A DNA stretch of 64,000 bases, taken from Bosea sp. ANAM02. GTDB taxonomy: Bacteria; Pseudomonadota; Alphaproteobacteria; Rhizobiales; Beijerinckiaceae. The DNA lies in contig NZ_AP022848.1 in assembly GCF_011764485.1 (NCBI RefSeq), positions 310,001 to 374,000 on the forward strand. Direction: 5' to 3'. Within the stretch, counting starts at the first letter, position 1. Each line of letters begins with the position of its first letter. The notes under the pieces are model-generated. The model had not been told where the DNA came from. It made no database searches and was given only the letters and a program-made list of their open reading frames with translations. Below, piece after piece: positions 55,926 through 62,985 of the stretch. A program made the translations under genes and the position numbers.

Positions 55926-56780
55926 GTGACGACCTTGCCGGAAGAGGCGCGGGGAACCCCTCTCCCGGGTGGGAGAGGGGTTCTGCGTTGCGTTTCCGCA
56001 TTCTTCCTCTTTTTGTTTTGCGCGTTCTCCGCCTTCGCCGCCGAGCCGACCTATCCGACATTGACCGGGCGGGTCGTCGATGGCGCCAATCTGCTCGCGC
56101 CCGATATCCGGCAGAAGCTCAAGGACAAGCTCAAGGCGCATGAGGACAAGACCTCCGATCAGGTCGTGGTCGCGACCGTGCCCTCGCTGCAGGATGTCAC
56201 GATCGAGGATTTCGCCAACGGACTCTTCCGGCACTGGCAGCTCGGCCAGAAGGCGAAGAACAACGGCGCCCTGCTGATCGTCGCGCCGAAGGAGCGCAAG
56301 GTCCGCATCGAGGTCGGCTATGGGCTGGAAGGCGCGCTCACCGATGCGCTCTCCAAGGTCATCATCACCACGGCGATCGCGCCCAAGTTCAAGACCGGCG
56401 ATTTCGCCGGGGGGATCGAGGCCGGAGTCGACGCCATCCTGACGATCCTCGCGGGCGATGCCGAGGAATGGCAGCGGCGCGCCGAGGTGCGCTCGGACGA
56501 GAGCACGCTGGGCGAGGACATCGCCGTCGTCATCGCGATGATCTTCATCTTCCTGTTCGTCGTCGCCTTCCTGCGCGGCCTGAGCCGGCAGGGCGGCGTG
56601 CGCCGTCACCGGCTGCGCAACGGGCAATGGGTGACGCTGCCGCAGAGCACGGGCTGGAGCACCGGTTCGGGTTCCAGCTCGGGCTGGAGCGGCGGTGGAG
56701 GAGGCTGGAGCTCGGGCGGCGGCGGGTTTTCAGGTGGCGGCGGCTCCTCCGGCGGCGGCGGGGCTTCGGGAGACTGGTGA
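55926..56780 (+). CDS. TPM-domain membrane protein (YgcG family)
   Basis: A 284-residue protein. It has a signal peptide ending FSAFAAEP and a TPM domain (LTGRVVDGANLLAPDIRQKLKDKLKAHEDKT, VVVATVPSLQDVTIEDFANGLFRHW, and RIEVGYGLEGALTDALS). One membrane segment (IAVVIAMIFIFLFVVAFLRG) precedes a Gly/Ser/Trp-rich tail of about 40 residues. The likely GTG (55926) or TTG (55935) start puts a perfect 12-base-pair hairpin inside the extended N-region. It is co-directional with lemA, 4 bases away. Confidence 0.88.
   Translation: MTTLPEEARGTPLPGGRGVLRCVSAFFLFLFCAFSAFAAEPTYPTLTGRVVDGANLLAPDIRQKLKDKLKAHEDKTSDQVVVATVPSLQDVTIEDFANGLFRHWQLGQKAKNNGALLIVAPKERKVRIEVGYGLEGALTDALSKVIITTAIAPKFKTGDFAGGIEAGVDAILTILAGDAEEWQRRAEVRSDESTLGEDIAVVIAMIFIFLFVVAFLRGLSRQGGVRRHRLRNGQWVTLPQSTGWSTGSGSSSGWSGGGGGWSSGGGGFSGGGGSSGGGGASGDW
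55955..55982. repeat. Perfect 12-bp hairpin at the 5' end of the TPM gene
   Basis: AACCCCTCTCCC (55955-55966), loop GGGT, GGGAGAGGGGTT (55971-55982). In frame it encodes part of TPLPGGRGV just before the signal peptide. It may be a small mobile repeat or an attenuator between lemA and the TPM genes. Confidence 0.8.
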
Positions 56781-57385
56781 TGGATGCAGCCGACAGGGAT
56801 GCGATCGCGGAAGCCGTGCGCCGGGCCGAACTGCAGACGGCCGGCGAGATCGTCGTGGTGATCGATCGGGCGGCGTCGAGCTATCGCAACGTCCCGGTGA
56901 TGATGGCGCTGACGCTCGCGCTGTTCGTGCCCTGGCCGCTGCTCTGGCTGACGGTGATGAGCGCGCAGCGGATTTTCCTGATTCAGCTCATCTGTGCGGC
57001 GGGCCTGCTGGCGAGCCTGCTCTGGTACGGCCGGGGCGGGCGTTTCGTACCCGGATTCGTCAAGCGCCGGCGTGCGCATGACGTGGCGCTGCGGGAGTTC
57101 ACGGCGCGCGGCCTGACCCGGACGAAGGGCCGCACCGGCGTGCTGCTCTATATTGCCCTGCAGGAGCGCTATGCCGAGATCCTTGCCGATACCGGCATCG
57201 ACGGGCTGGTCGAGAAGGATACCTGGCGCGGCATCATCGAGCCGCTGCTCTCCGCTGCGCGGGAGGACCGCCTGACCGAAGGTCTGATCGCCGCCGTGGG
57301 TTCGGTCGGGACCGTGCTGGGGCAGCATGTGCCGCCCGTGCCCGGCGATGTCGACGAGCTCTCGAACAAGGTGATCCTGCTTTGA
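56780..57385 (+). CDS. Second TPM-domain membrane protein
   Basis: A 201-residue protein with an N-terminal helix region (DAIAEAVRRAELQTAGEIVVVID) and two membrane segments (MMALTLALFVPWPLLWLTVM and IFLIQLICAAGLLASLLWYG). The C-terminal part contains HDVALREFTARGLTRTKGRTGVLLYIALQERYAEILAD, typical of the TPM family downstream of YgcG. Its ATG overlaps the previous stop by one base. It converges on the DUF1223 gene, 14 bases away. Confidence 0.88.
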   Translation: MDAADRDAIAEAVRRAELQTAGEIVVVIDRAASSYRNVPVMMALTLALFVPWPLLWLTVMSAQRIFLIQLICAAGLLASLLWYGRGGRFVPGFVKRRRAHDVALREFTARGLTRTKGRTGVLLYIALQERYAEILADTGIDGLVEKDTWRGIIEPLLSAAREDRLTEGLIAAVGSVGTVLGQHVPPVPGDVDELSNKVILL

Positions 57386-57399
57386 CCTGACTCGCAGGC

Positions 57400-58167
57400 T
57401 CAGCGCTTCGCCATCCCCTTGGCGGCGGCGAGGATCGCTCCGGGCATCACATGGCCGTATTTGCCGGGGCGCTCGGCCTGGACGATCACGACATAGCCGT
57501 CGGCCTCCGGCGCCTGGGTTGCCGAAAGCGGCGCGGTGACCGTCGCTTCCTTGCCGGTCCAGTCGCCGACGCGAACCATGCCGCGCACGACATTGGCATA
57601 GGCGAGCGTGCGGCCCTGGTTCTCGCCGCGCGTCACCGGTACCGCCGCCTGATGCGTGGTCGGCAGGATCCAGATCCCGGCCGTCACGTCGCCCTCGCCG
57701 CCGGTCGGGGCGACCCTGATCTGGAGAGCGCCGTTCTCCTCCTTCAAGGCGATGCGAGCAGCGAAGCCGGTCGTCGCGAACTGGTTCACCGCCTTCTCGA
57801 TTTCGCCGCGCTCGGAGCCGATCGCATGGGCTGCGCCGTTGATCACGACCTGCGGGGTGTAGACCTGCCCGTCGCCGCGGGCCTTGGCGTAGAATTTCTG
57901 GCGCCGGGCGAAGGAATCCTTCCCGAGCGTGTCCTTCCAACCGAGATAGTCCCAATAGGTCACCGGCAGGGTGAGCGCGATCAGCTCGGGGTCCCTGGCG
58001 AGCTCGACGACGAGCGCATCGGCCGGCGGGCAGGATGAACAGCCCTGGCTGGTGAAGAGCTCGATCACCGCCTTGGGCGCCTTCGCCGGCGTCTGCGCCT
58101 GTGCGGCCGCCATGCCGAGGGCAAAGACGGCGATGGTCGCTGCGAGATGGCGCGGGCGCGGGAACAT
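57400..58167 (-). CDS. DUF1223 thioredoxin-fold exported protein
   Basis: A 255-residue protein with a signal peptide (RHLAATIAVFALGMAAAQAQ) and a thioredoxin-like domain. It has the CxxC-like IELFTSQGCSSCPPADALV and LPVTYWDYLGWKDTLGKDSFARRQ, diagnostic of DUF1223. The function is not established; an extracytoplasmic redox role is inferred from the CSSC motif. It shares strand with the lipid A acyltransferase gene but is not an obvious part of that cluster. Confidence 0.88.
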   Translation of the reverse strand: MFPRPRHLAATIAVFALGMAAAQAQTPAKAPKAVIELFTSQGCSSCPPADALVVELARDPELIALTLPVTYWDYLGWKDTLGKDSFARRQKFYAKARGDGQVYTPQVVINGAAHAIGSERGEIEKAVNQFATTGFAARIALKEENGALQIRVAPTGGEGDVTAGIWILPTTHQAAVPVTRGENQGRTLAYANVVRGMVRVGDWTGKEATVTAPLSATQAPEADGYVVIVQAERPGKYGHVMPGAILAAAKGMAKR

Positions 58168-58235
58168 GATCGGGACTCTGCGGACGACTTCTTTTCCGGA
58201 GGTTACCAAAGCCCGCAATTCACTCGCGAGGGAAA

Positions 58236-59216
58236 TCACGTTGCCTTGAAAACGGGCACGGTCGCGCTGGCGTGATCGAAAGCCTCGCGCGCCGCGGCGG
58301 AGATCATGTTGGGCCGCCAGCGGCGATGCATCCAGAGCCATTGCTCGGGATATTCGCGCACCCAGCCTTCGACGACGACCGTCATCATCGCCATCGCACC
58401 CTGCACGTCGATCTCGCCATTGGCGTCGCGCGGCAGGTCGAGCGGCGGCGTCAGCTCCAGCCGGAAGCGGTGGTTCGGCAGGCGGATGACGCGCACGCCA
58501 TGGACCGGGCATTCGAAGCGCCGGGCGAATTTGGCCATGATCGGATTGGTCAGCGCCGGACGGCCGAAGAAGGGCACGACGACGCCACGGGTGAAATGCT
58601 GGTCGATCAGCATGCCCAGATGGCCGCCATTTTCCAGCACACCCTGCATGGCGAAGGCCGCGCCTTGCTTCGCGGCGGCCAGACCGCCCATCGCGCCGGA
58701 GCGGATCTCATGCACGACGGCGGCGATCGCGGGATCGTTGGGGGCCCGGAAGACCGCGGTGGTCTCGAGATCGTAGGTCTGCGCGCAGATCGCCGGCAGT
58801 TCCCAGTTGGCGAGATGGGTCGAGAAGATCAGGCCGGGCTTGTCGTCGTCCTTGAGCGCGATGAAATGCTCGATGCCCTTGACCTCGACGCGCGAGGGCT
58901 TGTCGGGGTTGTGGTAGTCGTAGTCGAAGAGCGCCTTCAGATTGGCGTACTCGCCGGCGACGCGGCCGAGATTCTCCCAGGCGCCGCGTGCGATACGCCT
59001 GACCTCGGCCTCGTCCTTCTCGGGGAAGGCGGCGCGGATATTGGCGAGCGCGACGCGATTGACCGGGATCAGCGGGCTTGCGGTCCGCAGCAGCCAGCCG
59101 CCGAGATCGCTGGCACGCTCGGGGCCGAGCATGCGCAGGAACGCGAACAGGGTGCGGATCACGCCGATCATCACCGCGGCGCCGGCGCGCGCGGCGATAG
59201 CCTTCAATCGTCTCAA
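58236..59216 (-). CDS. lpxXL: LpxL/HtrB-family lipid A acyltransferase, probably LpxXL (C28 acyl transfer)
   Basis: A 326-residue inner-membrane acyltransferase. It has the HX4E catalytic motif in FSTHLANWELP, AVFRAPNDPAI, AKQGAAFAMQGVLENGGHLGMLIDQHFTRGVVVPFFGRPALT and the C-terminal EYPEQWLWMHRRWRP. Its place at the end of the fabF-fabG-adh cluster identifies it as the enzyme adding the very-long-chain hydroxy-fatty acid to lipid A in Rhizobium-type bacteria. The start is uncertain: TTG 59216 has AGGA 6 bases upstream; TTG 59252 and ATG 59171 are alternatives. Confidence 0.82.
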   Translation of the reverse strand: MRRLKAIAARAGAAVMIGVIRTLFAFLRMLGPERASDLGGWLLRTASPLIPVNRVALANIRAAFPEKDEAEVRRIARGAWENLGRVAGEYANLKALFDYDYHNPDKPSRVEVKGIEHFIALKDDDKPGLIFSTHLANWELPAICAQTYDLETTAVFRAPNDPAIAAVVHEIRSGAMGGLAAAKQGAAFAMQGVLENGGHLGMLIDQHFTRGVVVPFFGRPALTNPIMAKFARRFECPVHGVRVIRLPNHRFRLELTPPLDLPRDANGEIDVQGAMAMMTVVVEGWVREYPEQWLWMHRRWRPNMISAAAREAFDHASATVPVFKAT

Positions 59217-59325
59217 GGTCGGTCCTACCTGAAACGCCCGTGCCGAGAGCAAGACCGGGCCTCAAAGGCGCGATCTGAGGCAGGAACGCGCCCGCGTCAA
59301 GTCTTTGACGGGAAACAGGTCCCGA

Positions 59326-60348
59326 TCAGAAGGCGATAACGACCTTGCCGAAGACCTTGCGGCCTTCAATCCGGGCGAGGCCCTTTTCGAATTCAGCCAG
59401 CGGGAAGACCGAATCGATCACCGGCTTCATGCCCCCGGCCATCTTCTCGAGCGACTGGGCGATGTTCTCGATCCGGCAGCCGAAGGAGCCGGTGATGCGG
59501 TATTGCTGCTGGAAGAGCTGCATCAGGTTGATCGTCGCCGAGGGGCCGGAGGTGGCGCCGCAGGTTACGAGCCGGCCGCCGCGCTTCAGGCAGAGCAGCG
59601 AGCCGTTCCAGGTGTCGGCACCGACATGCTCGAACACGACATCGACGCCCTTGCGGCCGGTCAGCTTGCGGACGACACCCTCGAAACGATCCTCGCGATA
59701 GTTGATGACGTGGTCGGCACCGAGCGCCTTGGCCTTGGCGCCCTTCTCGTCGTCGCCGACGGTCGTGTAGACCGTGCAGCCGATCGCCTTGGCCATCAGG
59801 ATCGCGGCCGTGCCGATGCCGGAGCCGCCGGCATGGACCAGCACGGATTCACCCGGCTCAAGCCGAGCATTGTCGAAGAGCATGTGCTGGACCGTGCCGA
59901 AGCCGATCGGCGCGCAGGCGGCGTCCTCGAAGGAGACGCCTTTCGGCGCTTTGATGGTGAGGCGCGCCGGGCGGTTCAGCAATTCGCGGGCGAAGCCGTC
60001 GATATGGAAGCCCATGATGCCGGCGACGTTCTCGCAGAGATTGTCGCGACCCTCGCGGCAGGCCTTGCACTGGCCGCAGGTATCGGCGCCATAGGCGGTG
60101 ACGGTATCGCCCGGTGCGAAGCCGGTCACGCCCTCGCCGACGCAGACGATCTCGCCGGCCGCTTCGACGCCCGCCGCCTGCGGCATCTTGCGCTTGGCGA
60201 AGGCCATGCCGCGGAAGCCCCAGAGGTCGAGATAGTTCAGACCGACCGCCTTGATGCGGATCTGCACCTCGCCGGGAGCGGGCGGCGGCGGCGGCTCGAT
60301 CTCCTCGAGACGGAGGTCACGGTCGCCATGAAGCTGGAGGGAACGCAT
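59326..60348 (-). CDS. Zinc-binding alcohol dehydrogenase of the very-long-chain fatty acid cluster
   Basis: A 340-residue MDR protein. It has GAD(T)CGQCKACREGRDNLCE with the four structural-zinc cysteines, NYLDLWGFRG near the N-terminus, the Rossmann motif VHAGGSGIGTAAILMAKAIG and GVDVVFEHVGADTWNG. In Rhizobium-type acpXL clusters an alcohol dehydrogenase of this kind (often named adh2XL) lies between the fab genes and lpxXL, as here. Its exact step is not known. It begins 15 bases after the ParE-type toxin stop. Confidence 0.88.
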   Translation of the reverse strand: MRSLQLHGDRDLRLEEIEPPPPPAPGEVQIRIKAVGLNYLDLWGFRGMAFAKRKMPQAAGVEAAGEIVCVGEGVTGFAPGDTVTAYGADTCGQCKACREGRDNLCENVAGIMGFHIDGFARELLNRPARLTIKAPKGVSFEDAACAPIGFGTVQHMLFDNARLEPGESVLVHAGGSGIGTAAILMAKAIGCTVYTTVGDDEKGAKAKALGADHVINYREDRFEGVVRKLTGRKGVDVVFEHVGADTWNGSLLCLKRGGRLVTCGATSGPSATINLMQLFQQQYRITGSFGCRIENIAQSLEKMAGGMKPVIDSVFPLAEFEKGLARIEGRKVFGKVVIAF

Positions 60349-60363
60349 GAGGGGATCGGTCTT

Positions 60364-60648
60364 TCAGAGCGTATCCGGCCATTGCCGGGAGGTATGGAAA
60401 ACAGCGAGAATTTCGACACGGCCATCGCGGACGCGGTAAGGCATGATATAGTTCGTGCCGGAGACCACGAGTTCGCGCGTTTCCTCGACACGGCCTGGCC
60501 TGCCTATGGCGGGGTAATCGCCTAGCGCCTTGGCGGAAAGCCGGAGCTTTCGGGCCAGGGCAAGCGCCGCAGCCGGATTGAAATCAGCGACATGATGGCC
60601 AATCTCGCGTAAATCGTCTTTCGCGCGAGGCGTCCAGATCAGCTTCAT
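60364..60648 (-). CDS. RelE/ParE-family toxin
   Basis: A 94-residue toxin with KLIWTPRAKDDLREIGHHVADFNPAAALALARKL (the ParE helical hairpin), IGRPGRVEETRELVVSGTNYIMPYRV and VEILAVFHTSRQWP (the beta-sheet end with typical His-Arg-Trp). It resembles ParE more than RelE. It overlaps the antitoxin gene by 4 bases. The pair sits within a conserved lipid A gene cluster. Confidence 0.9.
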   Translation of the reverse strand: MKLIWTPRAKDDLREIGHHVADFNPAAALALARKLRLSAKALGDYPAIGRPGRVEETRELVVSGTNYIMPYRVRDGRVEILAVFHTSRQWPDTL

Positions 60649-60896
60649 CGAGCGGCGTCAATCCGCGCTTGCAGCTCCGCCTCGATGGCATCCAGCTCCT
60701 CTTCGGTCGCAAACTCACCACGATCGGCCTGGGCAATGCCTTCCTTAATTTTGGCGATTTGCCAAGCGTTCAGCTCGACATAGTCCTGGATCGCCTTTGC
60801 CGCGATCCAGTTGCGCGAGCGGTCGGTGTCGGCGGCCAGCGCGTCTAGCTTGGCCAGCATCTCGTCGTCGAGGCGGATGGTGAAGGCTGCCGTCAT
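60645..60896 (-). CDS. Ribbon-helix-helix (CopG-type) antitoxin
   Basis: An 83-residue protein. The ribbon-helix-helix domain is AAFTIRLDDEMLAKLDALAADTDRSRNWIAAKAIQDYVE; the C-terminal helical part rich in Glu (GEFATEEELDAIEAELQARID) binds the toxin. It probably represses its own promoter in the 55 bases before it, which may also drive the genes downstream of the toxin. Confidence 0.9.
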   Translation of the reverse strand: MTAAFTIRLDDEMLAKLDALAADTDRSRNWIAAKAIQDYVELNAWQIAKIKEGIAQADRGEFATEEELDAIEAELQARIDAAR

Positions 60897-60951
60897 GTCG
60901 GTTCACTCCGGTTCGAGATGAACCATAGCACGAATGGCAGTCCGGTCGAAC

Positions 60952-61698
60952 TCAGCGATGCACGCCGAGCTGGGCGGTCAGGCCACCGTCGATCGGCAGC
61001 ACGGTTCCGCTGATATAGGCGGCGGGCTCGCTCATCAGGAAGGCGGCGAGGCCCGCGACCTCCTCCGGCCTGGCGAAGCGGCCGGCCGGGATCTGCGCTT
61101 GCATCTTGTCGCGATAGGCGGCGTAGGGCGCCATCATGTCGGTATCGACGAATCCGGGCGCGATCACGTTGACGGTGACGCCGCGCTTGCCGGTCTCGAC
61201 GGCCAGCGTCTTGGCATAGGAGATCAGCGCGCCCTTGGACGCCGCATAGGCGGCGTTGCCGGGATTGCCACGAAGCGCCGCGACCGAGCCGATCGCGACG
61301 ATGCGGCCGCCACGGGCACGGATCATGTTACGCATCAGGCTCTTGGCCAGGCGGGTGAAGGCCCAGAAATTGACCTGCATCGCCGCTTCCGCCTTGTCCT
61401 GCGCCATCATCGCGGCGAGCGAATCGTAGGGCTGCCCGGCATTGTGGACGAGACCGAAATAGCTCTCGCCCTCGCGCGCCTCGCAGAATGCTTCAAGGGC
61501 ATCCTTGTCGGAGAGGTCGAGCGGCAGAGCGATGACCGCGCGGCCGGGATGGCTCGCGGCGATCTCCTGCGCCAGCGCCTTCGCCTGGTCGGCGGAGGAG
61601 CGGAAGGTGAAGTCGACATCGTGGCCGGCGGCTGCGAGCGCGCGCACGATCGCGGCGCCGACGCCCTTCGCGCCGCCGGTAACGAGAATCTTGGTCAT
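60952..61698 (-). CDS. 3-oxoacyl-ACP reductase (FabG-like SDR)
   Basis: A 248-residue NADP-type short-chain reductase. It has ILVTGGAKGVGAAIVRALAAAG, VDFTFRSSAD (Arg-type NADP specificity), VHNAGQPY, AIGSVAALRGNPGNAAYAASKGALI with catalytic Ser, Tyr and Lys, and NVIAPGFVDTDM. Its ATG overlaps the fabF stop by 4 bases (ATGA), so it is translated with fabF. In the cluster it should reduce the ketoacyl chain during elongation to C28. Confidence 0.9.
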   Translation of the reverse strand: MTKILVTGGAKGVGAAIVRALAAAGHDVDFTFRSSADQAKALAQEIAASHPGRAVIALPLDLSDKDALEAFCEAREGESYFGLVHNAGQPYDSLAAMMAQDKAEAAMQVNFWAFTRLAKSLMRNMIRARGGRIVAIGSVAALRGNPGNAAYAASKGALISYAKTLAVETGKRGVTVNVIAPGFVDTDMMAPYAAYRDKMQAQIPAGRFARPEEVAGLAAFLMSEPAAYISGTVLPIDGGLTAQLGVHR

Positions 61699-62975
61699 GC
61701 AGCCTCCGGGGGCGCCGTCAGCACGAGGCAGGTGTTCTGGCCGCCGAAGCCGAAGGAGTTGGAGATTACCGTCCGGACCTTCGCCTTGCGGGCCGTGTTC
61801 GGCACGACGTCGAGCGCGATGGCCGGGTCGGGGTTCACATAGTTGATCGTGGGCGGGATCGTGCCGTTGGCGATGGTCATGAAGGAGATCACCGCCTCGA
61901 CCGCGCCGGCCGCCGTCAGCGTGTGGCCGATCATCGACTTGTTCGAGGAAATCGGCAGCTTGGCCATGCGCTCGCCGAAGACGGCGGCGCAGCTCATCGC
62001 CTCCATCTTGTCGTTCTCGGGCGTCGAGGTGCCGTGGGCGTTGATGTAGTCGACATCGTCGGGCGTCAGGCCGGCATCGGCCAGCGCGTCCTGCATGGCG
62101 AGGATCGCGGGCTTGCCGTCCGGGCTGGAGCGTGTCCGGTGAAAGCCGTCGCCGCGCTCGCCGCAGCCGGCGACGATGCCGAGAATGGTCGCGCCGCGCG
62201 CCAGCGCGTGGTCGTAATCCTCCAGCACCAGCGCGCCCGCGCCCTCGCCCATGACGAAGCCGTCGCGGTTCTTGGAGAACGGCTTGGCCGCGCCTTCCGG
62301 CGGATCGTTCTGGGTCGAGAGGGCCGAGAGCAGCGAGAAGCGAATCAGCGCCTCCGCGTGGATCGAGCCGTCGGTGCCGATGCAGAGAGCGGCCTGGGTA
62401 TCGCCCCTTCTGATCGCCTCGACGCCCATCTGGATCGCGGTCGCGCCGGAGGAGCAGGCGGTCGAGAGCGAGATCGGCGAGCCTTTGGTGCCGAACCGGT
62501 CGGCGATATGGTCGGCGACGCCGCCGAAGACGAAGAGCTCGTGCATCGCCCGGAATTTCCCGGTGGCGGCGGTGCGCAGCAGGCCGTCGTAATCCGCTTC
62601 GCCGGAGGTGGCCTGGGCCATCTCCTGCTTCTGCGGCCATTCCATTTCGACGGGCGGGACGGCCATGAAGAGCTCGCCGGGGAAATCGCCGGCCGAGCCG
62701 ATGCCGCTTTGGCCGACAGCCTCCTCGGCCGCGAGCGTCGCGAGTTTCTCGGAGAGCTGAGGCGCGGTGAATGGGCCGTCGAACAGGAAATCGACGGTGC
62801 CGCCGATGCTGGTCTTCAGGCCCTCGGTCGGGAAGCGGTCGATGCGGTGGATGCCGGATTTCCCAGCGGTCAGGGCCTGCCAGTTGGTCTCCTTGCCCTG
62901 GCCGAGCGAGGTGACGACGCCCAGGCCGGTGACGGCGACGAGCGGACGGCCCTTGGCGTCGCGATGCGTGCTCAT
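61695..62975 (-). CDS. Beta-ketoacyl-ACP synthase II-type enzyme, active (FabF1XL-like)
   Basis: A 426-residue KAS II-type condensing enzyme. It has an intact catalytic triad: Cys174 in STACSSGATA, His314 in NAHGTSTPEND and His351 in MIGHTLTAAGAVE. It has the N-terminal VAVTGLGVVTSLG and the C-terminal NSFGFGGQNTCLVL loop. Stops overlap fabG. It pairs with the next, catalytically incomplete KAS-like protein, as in very-long-chain fatty acid clusters. ATG 62975 begins MSTHRD. Confidence 0.92.
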   Translation of the reverse strand: MSTHRDAKGRPLVAVTGLGVVTSLGQGKETNWQALTAGKSGIHRIDRFPTEGLKTSIGGTVDFLFDGPFTAPQLSEKLATLAAEEAVGQSGIGSAGDFPGELFMAVPPVEMEWPQKQEMAQATSGEADYDGLLRTAATGKFRAMHELFVFGGVADHIADRFGTKGSPISLSTACSSGATAIQMGVEAIRRGDTQAALCIGTDGSIHAEALIRFSLLSALSTQNDPPEGAAKPFSKNRDGFVMGEGAGALVLEDYDHALARGATILGIVAGCGERGDGFHRTRSSPDGKPAILAMQDALADAGLTPDDVDYINAHGTSTPENDKMEAMSCAAVFGERMAKLPISSNKSMIGHTLTAAGAVEAVISFMTIANGTIPPTINYVNPDPAIALDVVPNTARKAKVRTVISNSFGFGGQNTCLVLTAPPEAA

Positions 62976-62985
62976 GGCTTCAACC

